Shown: positions 20,085 through 29,556 of the stretch, piece by piece
Numbering within the stretch: position 1 is the stretch's first letter
Layout: each line of letters starts with the position of its first letter
Assembly (NCBI GenBank): GCA_016218365.1
Contig: JACREF010000005.1
Location: 64,130-128,129 of the forward strand
Source: Gammaproteobacteria bacterium
GTDB lineage: Bacteria > Pseudomonadota > Gammaproteobacteria > SZUA-140
DNA length: 64,000 bases
Reading direction: 5' to 3'
Position numbers and translations under genes: made by a program
The notes under the pieces: model-generated
What the model was told of the DNA's origin: nothing
The model's input: the letters and a program-made list of their open reading frames with translations, nothing else
Database searches by the model: none

Positions 20085-21206
20085 ATGATCCTGATCCTCC
20101 GGCCCAATACCGACCATAACAGCGCGGATTACCGCAAACTGATGGATTATCTTACCAATCTGCCGAACATCCAGTCCCGTATTCATCAGGAGGTTGGCAC
20201 CCAGCAACACCTGACCGAGGTTTACCTGATCGGTGATACCAAGGCCTTGTCGATCGAGGATATGCAGACGCTGCCCACCGTCGAACGGGTGGTCCGAATC
20301 TCGGAAGAGTATCGCGTACTGGGGCGTCACAAGTCAGGCGACAATCGCCCCACGTCTTTCGAATACAACGGCGTACATTTCGGCCAGAACAATCTCAACA
20401 TCTTCGCCGGGCTATGCGCCGTTGATAACCCCCAGCATGTCGAACTGATGCTGAAGGCGCTACAGGAAAATGGCCAGACCTGCACCCGGATGGGCGCCTA
20501 CAAACCCCGCACCAATCCTTATTCTTTCCAGGGCCATGGCAAAAATTGCCTGCCCTATGTCTTCGAACTGGCCGGAAAATACGGCATGCGCGTTATTGCT
20601 ATGGAAGTCACTCACGAGAGTCATGTCGAGGAGATTCGCCAGGCCCTGCATATCACCGGCAATCCAACCGGTGTCCTGCTGCAGATTGGCACCCGCAACA
20701 CCCAGAACTTCGAGTTACTAAAGATCGTCGGCCGGCAGCATGAATTTCCGGTGCTGCTGAAACGCGGCTTTGGCATCACACTGGAAGAATCTTTGAATGC
20801 CGCTGAATATCTGGCGTCTGAAGGCAATCGCAAGGTGATCTTTGGCCTACGCGGCATGAAGACCAATATGGGTGACCCGCACCGCAACTTCGTTGATTTC
20901 GCCCATGTGCCGGTGATTCACCGCCTGACGCGAATGCCAGTCTGTATCGATCCATCCCATTCAGTAGGCTCACGTGAACAGTCGCCAGATGGCATCCTTG
21001 ACATCATGAGTGTCACCGCCCAGGGGATCATCGCCGGCGCCAACATGGTCTTGATCGACTTCCACCCTGCCCCAAGCAAGGCGTTGGTCGATGGCCCTCA
21101 GGCCATGCTGTTGAAGGAACTGCCACACTTTTTAGAAGATGTTGCGATCGCCCGCAAGGCGTATGAGGCAAGGACTGCACTGGCTAAACGCTACCAAACC
21201 AAATAA
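20085..21206 (+). CDS. aroF: 3-deoxy-7-phosphoheptulonate (DAHP) synthase, type I-beta
   Basis: Joins phosphoenolpyruvate and erythrose-4-phosphate as the first step of the shikimate pathway. The 373-residue protein has an N-terminal ferredoxin-like regulatory domain (MILILRPN... to about residue 70) like Thermotoga-type enzymes, then the TIM barrel with GAYKPRTNPYSFQG, LLQIGTRNTQNF, VLLKRGF, VIFGLRGM and the metal-binding CIDPSHSVGSREQ. This class differs from the AroFGH enzymes of E. coli and is related to KdsA, which is also in this window. It is monocistronic, between aguB and the convergent pilin cluster. Confidence 0.93.
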   Translation: MILILRPNTDHNSADYRKLMDYLTNLPNIQSRIHQEVGTQQHLTEVYLIGDTKALSIEDMQTLPTVERVVRISEEYRVLGRHKSGDNRPTSFEYNGVHFGQNNLNIFAGLCAVDNPQHVELMLKALQENGQTCTRMGAYKPRTNPYSFQGHGKNCLPYVFELAGKYGMRVIAMEVTHESHVEEIRQALHITGNPTGVLLQIGTRNTQNFELLKIVGRQHEFPVLLKRGFGITLEESLNAAEYLASEGNRKVIFGLRGMKTNMGDPHRNFVDFAHVPVIHRLTRMPVCIDPSHSVGSREQSPDGILDIMSVTAQGIIAGANMVLIDFHPAPSKALVDGPQAMLLKELPHFLEDVAIARKAYEARTALAKRYQTK

Positions 21207-21251
21207 ATCGCATCAGCAATACGCAGTGATATCCTCAGTAATGACCGGTCT

Positions 21252-21278
21252 CCTGGCCTGTGATGATCACAGGCCAGG
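21252..21278. terminator. Perfect 12-bp inverted repeat between convergent genes
   Basis: CCTGGCCTGTGA and its complement flank a 3-base loop, between the ends of the DAHP synthase gene (+) and the pilin gene (-). The position suits a two-way terminator, but neither side has a T-run, so it could also be an mRNA end stabiliser or protein site. Confidence 0.55.
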
Positions 21279-21292
21279 GCTTGCATCATCAA

Positions 21293-21688
21293 TTAACCCG
21301 GCCAGCAATCCGCACCACCGCCGGTAGATCCCTTGACGCCACGCGACGTCAAGGTCAACGAACCACAACCGGTATCCTGATCCTGACCCTTGCCGGCCAC
21401 AGGTGCCGCCGTCAGAGTGTAGGAATTCCCGTCAACCGCAATGGCAACCGAGACCGCATAGAGCCCGAACTCAGTGGTCGCGGGTACCGTGCACCCGGTA
21501 TAGGTTGACAGATCCGAGCGACAGCTCTCCATCTTAAAACTGGCCTTGGTCAGCGCAACCTGCGCATCCGATCTACGGGACTTCATCGCCTGGTTGCGAT
21601 ACGACGGATAGGCAATCATAATGATGATCCCCAGAATGACAACCACCACCATCAGCTCGATCAGCGTAAATCCTCGTTGTCTATTCAT
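21293..21688 (-). CDS. pilE: Type IV pilin, PilE-like minor pilin
   Basis: A 131-residue prepilin with a short leader (MNRQRG) cut before FTLIELMVVVVILGI, Glu at position 5 of the mature chain, then a soluble domain with four cysteines (CRSD, GCTVP, GCGS, DCWPG) able to form two disulfides. ATG 21688 is chosen because it gives the canonical six-residue leader. It is last in a fimT-pilVWX-pilY1-pilE cluster, the position of PilE in Pseudomonas, where it is part of the minor-pilin priming complex. Confidence 0.88.
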   Translation of the reverse strand: MNRQRGFTLIELMVVVVILGIIIMIAYPSYRNQAMKSRRSDAQVALTKASFKMESCRSDLSTYTGCTVPATTEFGLYAVSVAIAVDGNSYTLTAAPVAGKGQDQDTGCGSLTLTSRGVKGSTGGGADCWPG

Positions 21689-21708
21689 ACAGCTGCCCTC
21701 TCTCCACA

Positions 21709-24700
21709 TCAATATCTGATCTGCCAATAGGTCCTCTGTACAGGAAGCTTCAGAGGGGCCTCACCAATCTTGTCAGCACCGACCAGAATCACCGGGTCAC
21801 TGCCATCTGGTGGGAAGATGATCGTCGGCTCCGGCGGGATACCACCACGTGTTAACACCAGAGAACGGTCCGACAGCGTCAGATTGGCATCAAGATTATC
21901 CAGATTAAAGGCCGGACTTGCATCTGCGGTCTTGACGATATAGGTCCGACCCACCCCCTGACTGGGCGCGCAGGTATTTGCATTATTGGCAGCCACAGGC
22001 GTAAAGGTTGTGAAGGTCGTGTAACCACCAAAGGTGCGTGACTCGGCCAGAACCTTTTCGCCCAGATTACCCGCCAGCCTGATATACCAACCCTTTGAGT
22101 TGCTAAGATTGGGAGCAAGGGTATTGGTGACATCGGTCAAGTCTGCTTCAGTCAATGTTGTGTAGCTTATCGGCGCTACAGACACATTGCTATCCATAAC
22201 CATATAAAACCTGTCTATGGTCTGCGTATCCAGCGGATGTTCACGGTAACCCGATCCAATGGTGATTGCATAGACATTACCGGTGGCGGTCTGCATCAAA
22301 GACACATCCGGTTTATAGTAAAAACGCCGATTATCCGCTACAGCCGCCCCACCCAGACTGGCAATGACGCCGCCTCTAGCCAGATTGACCGACCCGGTGT
22401 TTGCCATGTCAAAATCAAATCTCCACAGCTGCCCTGTCATATCACCGAAAAACAGCGTGTTGATATACCCATCCCCATCAATATCCACCGGCACAACACC
22501 GCCCGGAACACTGTTGGTCATGTCGGTCAGCACCAGATCAGCACCACTTCCCGCCGGCCCTGCCCACCACAGACGTTGGCCGGTATCGGCATCAACAATA
22601 TAGATGGCCCGGCCCGCGGTGTCATCAAGATGGCCACCGATGGTATCCTGTGTTGTATCGTAGCCACCGCCAAATACCAGAACCGTATGCGTGACGCCGT
22701 TCAGTTTCAGCTTGGCCAGCGATGGCCGTGACCAGGTCTCAGCCAGCTCGGCAAAATCACCCGTACCACCTTTGATCTCCCATTTAAGAACCGGATTACT
22801 GCGATCGGTCACATTCAGCGCGTAGTAATTCATACCACCACGGCGCATGCCGGCATAGATGTAGACAAACTCTCCACTCTCTACATTGCCATTGACATCC
22901 AGGATCACACCATTATTATTGGCATCATTGACCCAGCCCGTGATCTGCCCATCCATCCCATAGGGATGCGGTACTGTCGGCAAGTCCTCATAGACCTTCT
23001 CCAAATTAGGAAGGAGTTCCGGCGGAATAAAGGAGAAACGCTCAGAGCCATCACTGGCATTGATGGCATGCAAAAATCCTTCATTGGTACCAACGAAAAG
23101 CGTAATATCCGGGTTGTTGGCCGTACCTCCGTAATTGATCAATAACGGATTACTGTGCAACGGGTCGCCCATCGCATGCCTCGCATCCGTCACTGATCCA
23201 TTGGCATTCTCATCAAAAATGTCCACACCGCGCGACCATTTCATTAAATCGATACGATATTGATCGGTCTGCGCATTAATGTTTAACATGGCCTTGGTGA
23301 TCAAGGCATTATTCTCATGAAACAGGTTATTTGCACTAATGAGTGATACATTAACCGGGTCAACGCCTCCGGTATAAGTAAAAATATTACGATTGGCGGT
23401 TTGAACACTGATCGCACCACCTTTACCTACCTCATCACCATCCGGCGCATCGGCCACTGGCGTCCAGTAGCTGGTCGAGGTACTGCTGAAGAATCCGGTA
23501 TTGGCATCCACAGCCAGCGCACCATTCACATCACGCACATCAACCGGATTGCCACCAAACCCGTAGCGCTTGATATTACCTGCCCAGTCCGGGGTCAAGC
23601 CCGGCTTGAAAAGTGCGTAATATAATTCACCACGGTGTGTCAGCCTGTTAAAGGCATTCACTGGTACTGCAGGTGCAACAAACATGGTATTGACTGCCAG
23701 AATCTGCGTCAAAATAGCAGTAAAGGCCTCGGTCAATCCAGTTATATTATCTACAGTATAGTATTTACCCCCGCCCTTTAACGCCGCATCGCTGAGCAAC
23801 TGCTGAGCAGTGGTGAACCCTATGAAGTAGTTTACGCTATTCTGTGTACCTGGCAGGGCTGTACTCTGATCTGCCGAATACATATACTTCGACAACTCAT
23901 CAAGACAGTCATTGCCATTATTAAACGAGCACGATCCTGCCACACTATTAAAACCCGGAAGAAGCGCAATATCTGCATCGGCGTCATAGTCAGAGGTGGG
24001 ATCACCATCTGTCAGCAGCACAGTGAAGTTTTTCTGACATTGATATTGGACTGGCGTATTATATTTACTTGAGTTCCCGGTAACGAGGACGTCTGAATGA
24101 TTTTGTCCTGGGGTCGTGGAGTTGCCAAACTTCACGTTCTCGCCCCGATAGAATCGCGCCACTTCATACATGGTCTCGGCCAGCGGGGTGTTGCCTGCAG
24201 CCGTCAGATTATTTACCGTCTGCTTGATAGTCGGGCGAGTAACATCTGTCACCTGCGTCATCGGCAGCAGGAAATAACCACCCTTATTGCTGGTTCCACT
24301 GTCACCATCATAACGCACAACAGTGATATTCACGCCGGCCGTGCTATCCATGACCTTGCCAAACACCTCCTTGACAATTTCCAACCTGGACTTCTGGGTA
24401 AATCCGCTCGAACCATTGGCCCAGTTCAAATAATTTGCACTGTATAGGGTGTAACTACCCCCCACGCTGTTCCAGTTCACGGCATTGGTAGAATTGGCGC
24501 GCCATGGACCACCATTGGTCGAATTAGCCGGGTAATTATTGGCCCCACCATTACCATGAATACCCCAATCGGCCTGACACTCGACACTATCCGTATGAAC
24601 ACTTGAACTTAGATTCTGCCAGGTAAAATTCTTTTTATTGGCCCCGTAGCGCGCCAGCCGTCCTACATATACCCCGGTTGAATGCGGTTGATCACCAAGA

Positions 24701-25056
24701 TTAACACTAGAGTCCAGGCAGAAGTTCTTGGACGCATCAAACCATTGATTATTGCTGGCACATGACGGTGGAGTGGTGCTGCTGCCAGCCGTCGTTGATT
24801 GCCAATAAATCTTGGCCGGGTCGCAGACGCCGTCATAGATCTGATTAGGATCAAAGATACCATTTACAACATCGACCATGGTACTCATGCTGCCGGAGGT
24901 ATCGATGATGAATACAATATTTGGCAATACCGTCGACAGATTATTGGTACCCATGTATATCTCGGTATCATCCGCCCACGCTGGGGCTGATATCATAATG
25001 GCCAGCGTACCGCCTGCACAGGCATTGATAAATCTCTTCATATAATAGGCAACCAT
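21709..25056 (-). CDS. pilY1: PilY1 pilus-tip adhesin / assembly protein
   Basis: A 1115-residue secreted protein with a signal peptide (MVAYYMKRFINACAGGTLAIM...AWA). The N-terminal von Willebrand A domain has the MIDAS motif DTSGSMS near residue 52 and LLTDGDPTSDYD. The C-terminal PilY1 beta-propeller region carries Ca-binding-type loops DIDGDGYIN and DANNNG. ATG 25056 follows AGGAGG at 7 bases. PilY1 sits at the pilus tip, promotes pilus extension and adhesion, and in Pseudomonas reports surface contact to c-di-GMP signalling. Confidence 0.94.
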   Translation of the reverse strand: MVAYYMKRFINACAGGTLAIMISAPAWADDTEIYMGTNNLSTVLPNIVFIIDTSGSMSTMVDVVNGIFDPNQIYDGVCDPAKIYWQSTTAGSSTTPPSCASNNQWFDASKNFCLDSSVNLGDQPHSTGVYVGRLARYGANKKNFTWQNLSSSVHTDSVECQADWGIHGNGGANNYPANSTNGGPWRANSTNAVNWNSVGGSYTLYSANYLNWANGSSGFTQKSRLEIVKEVFGKVMDSTAGVNITVVRYDGDSGTSNKGGYFLLPMTQVTDVTRPTIKQTVNNLTAAGNTPLAETMYEVARFYRGENVKFGNSTTPGQNHSDVLVTGNSSKYNTPVQYQCQKNFTVLLTDGDPTSDYDADADIALLPGFNSVAGSCSFNNGNDCLDELSKYMYSADQSTALPGTQNSVNYFIGFTTAQQLLSDAALKGGGKYYTVDNITGLTEAFTAILTQILAVNTMFVAPAVPVNAFNRLTHRGELYYALFKPGLTPDWAGNIKRYGFGGNPVDVRDVNGALAVDANTGFFSSTSTSYWTPVADAPDGDEVGKGGAISVQTANRNIFTYTGGVDPVNVSLISANNLFHENNALITKAMLNINAQTDQYRIDLMKWSRGVDIFDENANGSVTDARHAMGDPLHSNPLLINYGGTANNPDITLFVGTNEGFLHAINASDGSERFSFIPPELLPNLEKVYEDLPTVPHPYGMDGQITGWVNDANNNGVILDVNGNVESGEFVYIYAGMRRGGMNYYALNVTDRSNPVLKWEIKGGTGDFAELAETWSRPSLAKLKLNGVTHTVLVFGGGYDTTQDTIGGHLDDTAGRAIYIVDADTGQRLWWAGPAGSGADLVLTDMTNSVPGGVVPVDIDGDGYINTLFFGDMTGQLWRFDFDMANTGSVNLARGGVIASLGGAAVADNRRFYYKPDVSLMQTATGNVYAITIGSGYREHPLDTQTIDRFYMVMDSNVSVAPISYTTLTEADLTDVTNTLAPNLSNSKGWYIRLAGNLGEKVLAESRTFGGYTTFTTFTPVAANNANTCAPSQGVGRTYIVKTADASPAFNLDNLDANLTLSDRSLVLTRGGIPPEPTIIFPPDGSDPVILVGADKIGEAPLKLPVQRTYWQIRY

Positions 25057-25083
25057 ATCTCTACCTCCTGGACACGATCCAGA

Positions 25084-25398
25084 CTAGTACATCTCAACTG
25101 AAATTGCGTTGAAGGTCTTTGGATCATAGATCACCAGACCACCGCCATAATTTCCCGTCAATTCCTTGGTAACAGACAGTTTCTTTTTCTTCTTTATAAA
25201 TTTAGTCTTTGCTGTAACAATAAGGACCTTGGCCTTACAGTTACTACACTCTGCCGCCCTGACCTGCCCAGTCACATCCGTATCCATGGTGATAACCATG
25301 TAACTGGCCTCGACCGCCTCTTCAAGCAGGACAATCCTGGCCTGCGCGACACCTGGCGCTGTCAGCAGGGCTGCAATCAATACATATACTGATCTCAT
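25084..25398 (-). CDS. Small secreted CxxC protein inside the pilin cluster, function unknown
   Basis: A 104-residue protein with a signal peptide (MRSVYVLIAALLTAPGVAQA) and a mature part of about 84 residues containing one CxxC pair (ECSNCK) and a lysine run KKKKK. The ATG at 25398 is supported by GAGGTG six bases upstream; a GTG start three codons earlier is possible. It lies between pilX and pilY1, where standard clusters have no gene. I do not recognise the family. Its place suggests a periplasmic partner of PilY1 or the minor pilins, perhaps metal- or disulfide-related; this is inference. Confidence 0.75.
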   Translation of the reverse strand: MRSVYVLIAALLTAPGVAQARIVLLEEAVEASYMVITMDTDVTGQVRAAECSNCKAKVLIVTAKTKFIKKKKKLSVTKELTGNYGGGLVIYDPKTFNAISVEMY

Positions 25399-25413
25399 AT
25401 GGCTCACCTCACA

Positions 25414-25866
25414 TTAAAGTTTAGGCCCGACCCGCTGCAGACCCTGAACATGTTTTTCCTGGGAGCTGGTTGCACCCACGGTGGCACTGGACTCTACGGT
25501 GAATGGATACACGGCAAAATCCGAGATACTGTATCCGACGGCAGGCCCTGAGGCACCACCCGTCACCGTGGCCGTCGAGCTGATGGCAGGACCACCGGCC
25601 ACACCGTTATGGGTAAAATTTCTCGTCACGACACCTGCGCCAGACAGCGCCGAGACTATCGCTGAATTATCATTGACCGTCCCTTCGATTGCAGACTCGG
25701 CGGCCTGGAACATAACCGTCTGATTTTGGGAGTTTGATGCCATATTCTTCTCAAATACCGTTGTTCTTACTCCATTTACTGCCAGCAGGGTCAAGATCAG
25801 CAGGATGATCAGCCCCATCAGCATCGCCACCCCTTTTTGATGCATACCTGATGATTTCATAATCAT
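25414..25866 (-). CDS. pilX: Type IV pilus minor component PilX
   Basis: A 150-residue PilX family protein with the N-terminal hallmark QKGVAMLMGLIILLILTLLAVNGVRTTVFEKNMASNSQNQTVMFQAAESAIEG, a membrane helix lacking the classic Glu5 motif. ATG 25866 overlaps the pilW stop by 4 bp. PilX bridges PilVWE to PilY1 in the pilus-priming complex. Confidence 0.9.
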   Translation of the reverse strand: MIMKSSGMHQKGVAMLMGLIILLILTLLAVNGVRTTVFEKNMASNSQNQTVMFQAAESAIEGTVNDNSAIVSALSGAGVVTRNFTHNGVAGGPAISSTATVTGGASGPAVGYSISDFAVYPFTVESSATVGATSSQEKHVQGLQRVGPKL

Positions 25867-26597
25867 CCCCTCTTGTTTCTGAGCGTAACGGTGGTGACAT
25901 ACAGACGACGTCTTAACTTATCATTGGCTGCCGCCTTGACCACCTGGTCAATGACGCGATAACTGTTGGTATCCGGATCCGGGATTATGCTGTTCACTGA
26001 ATTGACAAGCACCCCGATCCTGACGCTTACCACCTGAGTCCAGTCTGGAACACGGTCGGCACGCAGATATTTGGTAGCATTGACGACGCCGTCTGCGGCA
26101 TTCCCATCAACACCATACAACACCTGAAACGACTCCACACCCTCGGCAATAATCTGATCATTTATGACTGTATCATCCTCAGCCAGCGTCGAGCATTTCA
26201 TATTCGTACCATTCACATAATAGACATTCTTTGCATATTGCATGGTATCCGCATAGACCGGGGTTGCATTACCCAAACAATCTGTAGATGATTCATAGCG
26301 CACTGCTATGGCGTCATTACCCGCCCCGCCATCAGTCGAACGCGCGGTCACAAAGGCGTTGATCCCGGATACCTGCGGATAACCGGCCATGGCAATATCC
26401 TGCGATAACATATCAATCACCGTCCGCCCATTCTCCTGCATCACAGACATTCCTGTCTGCAGGCTATATGCCTGCCTGGAGGAACCAAACACTGCAATCA
26501 ATCCGCCAATCAGAAATACACCAAGCGTCATGGCCACCATGGCCTCAACGATGGTGAATCCCTGCTGCCTGTTAAAAGAGAACGACAGTCGATACAT
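25863..26597 (-). CDS. pilW: Minor pilin PilW
   Basis: A 244-residue prepilin-like protein: leader MYRLSFSFNRQQG cut before FTIVEAMVAMTLGVFLIGGLIAVFG, then a long soluble domain with CLGN and MKCST cysteines. ATG 26597 gives a normal leader and a 26-bp overlap with pilV; longer reading is open but would give an atypical N-terminus. It is a member of the priming complex. Confidence 0.88.
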   Translation of the reverse strand: MYRLSFSFNRQQGFTIVEAMVAMTLGVFLIGGLIAVFGSSRQAYSLQTGMSVMQENGRTVIDMLSQDIAMAGYPQVSGINAFVTARSTDGGAGNDAIAVRYESSTDCLGNATPVYADTMQYAKNVYYVNGTNMKCSTLAEDDTVINDQIIAEGVESFQVLYGVDGNAADGVVNATKYLRADRVPDWTQVVSVRIGVLVNSVNSIIPDPDTNSYRVIDQVVKAAANDKLRRRLYVTTVTLRNKRG

Positions 26598-27072
26598 TTT
26601 TGTTAACCTGATTGCCATCAACGTCTTGTTGCTGCCAGGATATGACCACATCAAGACCAGCGCCCGACGCAGCAACACTTGCGGTGGCGTTGGGAATTGC
26701 CGCCTTCACGGCACACACCCATGCCTTGGAGTCATCAGCCGCGACCTGGGCGGCGGTACAATCTATGGCATTTCCGTTGATCGTATCGCTGCATATCAGC
26801 ACCGGTGGTGTTGCGCAGCTGATCCCGGCATAGTTGATCGCCGCATAATCCCCTGCCCTGGCGCCTACAACATTGGCCCTGATACGCTCTGACATATCAT
26901 TAATAAATAATGAAGCCTGGGTCTGCATCTGCGCATCGCTATTGCCACGAACCCCTACCGTCATCTGCAACTTGGCCACACCCAGTATCCCGATCGCAAG
27001 GATCAGCACGGTCACCAAGATCTCCATCAGCGTAAACCCGCTTTCCTTTGTCCAATGAAGCGGCATCATCAT
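26572..27072 (-). CDS. pilV: Minor pilin PilV
   Basis: A prepilin of about 166 residues whose leader MMMPLHWTKESG is cut before FTLMEILVTVLILAIGILGVAKLQ. The start is one of a run of three ATGs at 27072-27064, or an ATG at 27078; the first overlaps the fimT stop (ATGATG). The soluble domain has several cysteines (SCATP, ICSD, DCTA, VCAV). Confidence 0.88.
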   Translation of the reverse strand: MMMPLHWTKESGFTLMEILVTVLILAIGILGVAKLQMTVGVRGNSDAQMQTQASLFINDMSERIRANVVGARAGDYAAINYAGISCATPPVLICSDTINGNAIDCTAAQVAADDSKAWVCAVKAAIPNATASVAASGAGLDVVISWQQQDVDGNQVNKNVSTVVLF

Positions 27073-27644
27073 GCACATACCAGCACCATAGCATTACTGT
27101 CCTTGGTCGATATTTTCCCTGCAAAACTCAGATCTATAGCCCGGGCCTTAGCAACCCCGCGGCTATCGCAATAGGTAAACGTCCCAAGGCCAACCGGATA
27201 ACCACGAGCCTGGTAGGTGACCGCAGAGGCCGCAACACCCGTACCAATCATCGTTACCGTGCCATTAATCCTTTCATGGTTTTTCAGGATCTCATCACCT
27301 GCATCGATACTGGCCGGCGCCATATCATTATTCACAAAGATCAGCCAACCGTTCTCCCAATTCTGCCCGGAACATTGCGCCCCATTCACAGTCGGGCACA
27401 CCGATACCTGGCGGCCCCTCTTGACGGCCTCGCTGCGGGCATAGTGGAAACTGGAAACCAGATCATTTACTGCAGCAAGACGACGATTATCCAGGATCAA
27501 CCCCTGGAAGCTTGGGACGCCAACAGAGACCAGGATCCCGGCGATCACTATCGTGATGATCAGCTCATACAGGGTAAATCCCCGCTGCAGGGCTGGCAGC
27601 GATGACTGCAGCAGCTTTGCACTTCCAGACCCATAAATATTCAT
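27069..27644 (-). CDS. fimT: FimT/GspH-type pseudopilin
   Basis: A 191-residue protein with a longish basic leader ending QRG before FTLYELIITIVIAGILVSVGVPSFQGLI, and a GspH domain with RRLAAVNDLVSSFHYARSEAVKRG, the usual FimT/GspH signature. Cysteines (VCPTVNGAQCSG, TYCDS, LVCA) may pair. ATG 27644 is set by AGGAG six bases upstream. It is the first gene of the minor pilin cluster. Confidence 0.88.
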   Translation of the reverse strand: MNIYGSGSAKLLQSSLPALQRGFTLYELIITIVIAGILVSVGVPSFQGLILDNRRLAAVNDLVSSFHYARSEAVKRGRQVSVCPTVNGAQCSGQNWENGWLIFVNNDMAPASIDAGDEILKNHERINGTVTMIGTGVAASAVTYQARGYPVGLGTFTYCDSRGVAKARAIDLSFAGKISTKDSNAMVLVCA

Positions 27645-28054
27645 CTCGGACTCCTGCATCGCATCTAACATATGACCGCCTAGCTCCACCATTCGACCTG
27701 CGTCTATTAAATTCAAAAAGTTACATATCCCTTACAATGATTATCGGCCCTCTATCCAGTGAATTCCGTGAAGGGCGTCGTGGTTCGCCTTAAAACGCCA
27801 ACATGCTATATATGTCAGATTTGGCAACAGGTTATCGGTCAGGAGACCATATTCTTGACGTCCCGGACGTTAGGATTATCTTTACGGAACAAATAACTAG
27901 CTAAACGGATACACTGCGGCCGGGATGGGTCAGCGATACATGCCGCACACACGATAGGAGGCCTGCCAAATTCGCAGTGATATTAAATACCAACGCAGCG
28001 CAGGTTTATTTAATATGTCTTAAAAATAGATATTATTTGAGCTGGACGCCTTAG
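27645..28054. other. Intergenic stretch between fimT and truD
   Basis: About 400 bp, more AT-rich than the flanks, with no credible ORF. It must hold the promoter of the pilin cluster, but I see no convincing -35/-10 or sigma-54 pair. A short inverted repeat ACGTCC-C-GGACGT lies near 27858-27870. No terminator is evident after truD. Confidence 0.5.
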
Positions 28055-29068
28055 TCATACCGAGGCAATTTCACGAATCACAGAGGTCGCGTAACCGCCC
28101 GAAGGCAGGAAAAATTCGACGCCAACGCCGCAATCCGTGAAGCTCCATTTAAGATCTGCAGGGCAAAGACGCAACGAGCGTCGTGATGCATCGATATCCT
28201 GTCCCAGCAGCCCTTCTGCAAACTCATGATAGGGCGCGATGGCACAGGCCTCGATTGCATCTACGATAACGCCCGGCCTCTTCCCGCCTTTGCCAAACAA
28301 CGGACCGGTGGGATGAATATCATGGCGATTACAGCGATCAATGATATCATCTGTCACCTCATCAATTGAGAATACGCTAGACGTGCCATCTAGCATCATG
28401 ACATCACCCGGAAGCGCCATATCCCAATTGCTTAGCCGCACGCGCTCGGATAGAACCGCATTGAATAGCAATGACCTGGCCGCAGACAGCATCATACCTT
28501 GATTGCCACGTCTTACCTTGCGCTCACCACGCAGATAGGCGAGAGACTGATCGATATTGTCACGACCAAAACGCTGATCACCGAAATAATTGGGAACTCC
28601 ACAGCGACCGATCCTATCCAGTCTTGAGGTGATCTCTGCGTTATCACCAGATAGCTCATGCAACATAAGCTGGAAACGATTACCAATATGTATCCCGCGA
28701 CGCAACTTCTTGCCATGTCGAGCTACAGCAAGAACCTTGATTTTACCCTCGCTGTCCAGCTGCTTCCAGTCCGGTTCAACATGACCCGTTGTACAGACAC
28801 TGAACCATTACACAGTTACTGCATGCCGGTCCTTCAGTCCGCAATATCCAACATCACGCTCGCGAATCCCAACCAGATCGGCGATCAGTCGCGCCACATG
28901 GGCGGTATTTTGGTTACGTTTACGAATCTTCAGCAGTGTGTGCTCACCCACCCCATCCGGCTCAAAGCCCAACACTTCATCAACCTGAAAATCCTCAGGG
29001 GTGGCGCGTATCACTGCCTGCGCCAATGGCTTGCCCAGCGCACAATTCCAGTCCTGCATCGACAGCAT
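28055..29068 (-). pseudogene. truD: tRNA pseudouridine synthase D, interrupted by an in-frame TAA
   Basis: TruD makes pseudouridine 13 in tRNA. The frame from ATG 29068 encodes the family N-terminus and the catalytic segment YCGLKDRHAVTV, then meets TAA at 28808-28810. The same frame continues without any shift: WFSV, then LAVARHGKKLRRG, GNRF and the rest of the TruD domain to 28055. TAA sits where homologues have Gln (AVT-Q-WFSV), so one C-to-T change (CAA to TAA) explains it. Total length, 337 codons, is normal. An internal start near 28705 could yield only a fragment without the catalytic Asp. Alternatives are a sequencing error or recent loss. Confidence 0.88.
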
Positions 29069-29085
29069 CTCTCTAAAATGAGTTG

Positions 29086-29556
29086 TTATTCGCTCAACAA
29101 CACCACGGCATGAACAGCAATGCCTTCATTACGACCGGTAAAACCCATGCCTTCTGTCGTAGTCGCCTTGATATTCAGACGGGAAGTATCTACCCCTATA
29201 TCCTCCGCCAGCACCTGGGTCATCCTTGATCTGTATGGTGCCAGCCTGGGTGACTGGGCAACAATTGTGATATCGGCATTACTGAGTTGCAGCTGCCGCC
29301 CTCGAATCTTGGCCATCACCGCACGCAGCAGTATCCTGCTGTCAATGCCGCGGTATTGCGGATCAGCATCTGGAAAATGCTGGCCGATGTCACCCAGTCC
29401 GGCAGCGCCCAACAATGCATCACACAAGGCATGAATCACAACATCACCGTCCGAATGAGCCTCCATACCTTGCGGATGATCGATCCGGACCCCCCCCAGG
29501 ACCAGTGCAGCCCCTGTAGCGAAGCGATGCGCATCAAAGCCGTGTCCGATTCTCAT
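29086..29556 (-). CDS. ispF: 2-C-methyl-D-erythritol 2,4-cyclodiphosphate synthase
   Basis: Fifth enzyme of the MEP isoprenoid pathway, a zinc-dependent trimer. The 156-residue protein has the metal motif [10 protein letters not shown], the [38 protein letters not shown] region and the end [23 protein letters not shown] 29556 overlaps the ispD stop by 4 bp. The MEP pathway supplies the C5 units for the ubiquinone and squalene genes at 9-15 kb. Confidence 0.97.
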   Translation of the reverse strand: MRIGHGFDAHRFATGAALVLGGVRIDHPQGMEAHSDGDVVIHALCDALLGAAGLGDIGQHFPDADPQYRGIDSRILLRAVMAKIRGRQLQLSNADITIVAQSPRLAPYRSRMTQVLAEDIGVDTSRLNIKATTTEGMGFTGRNEGIAVHAVVLLSE

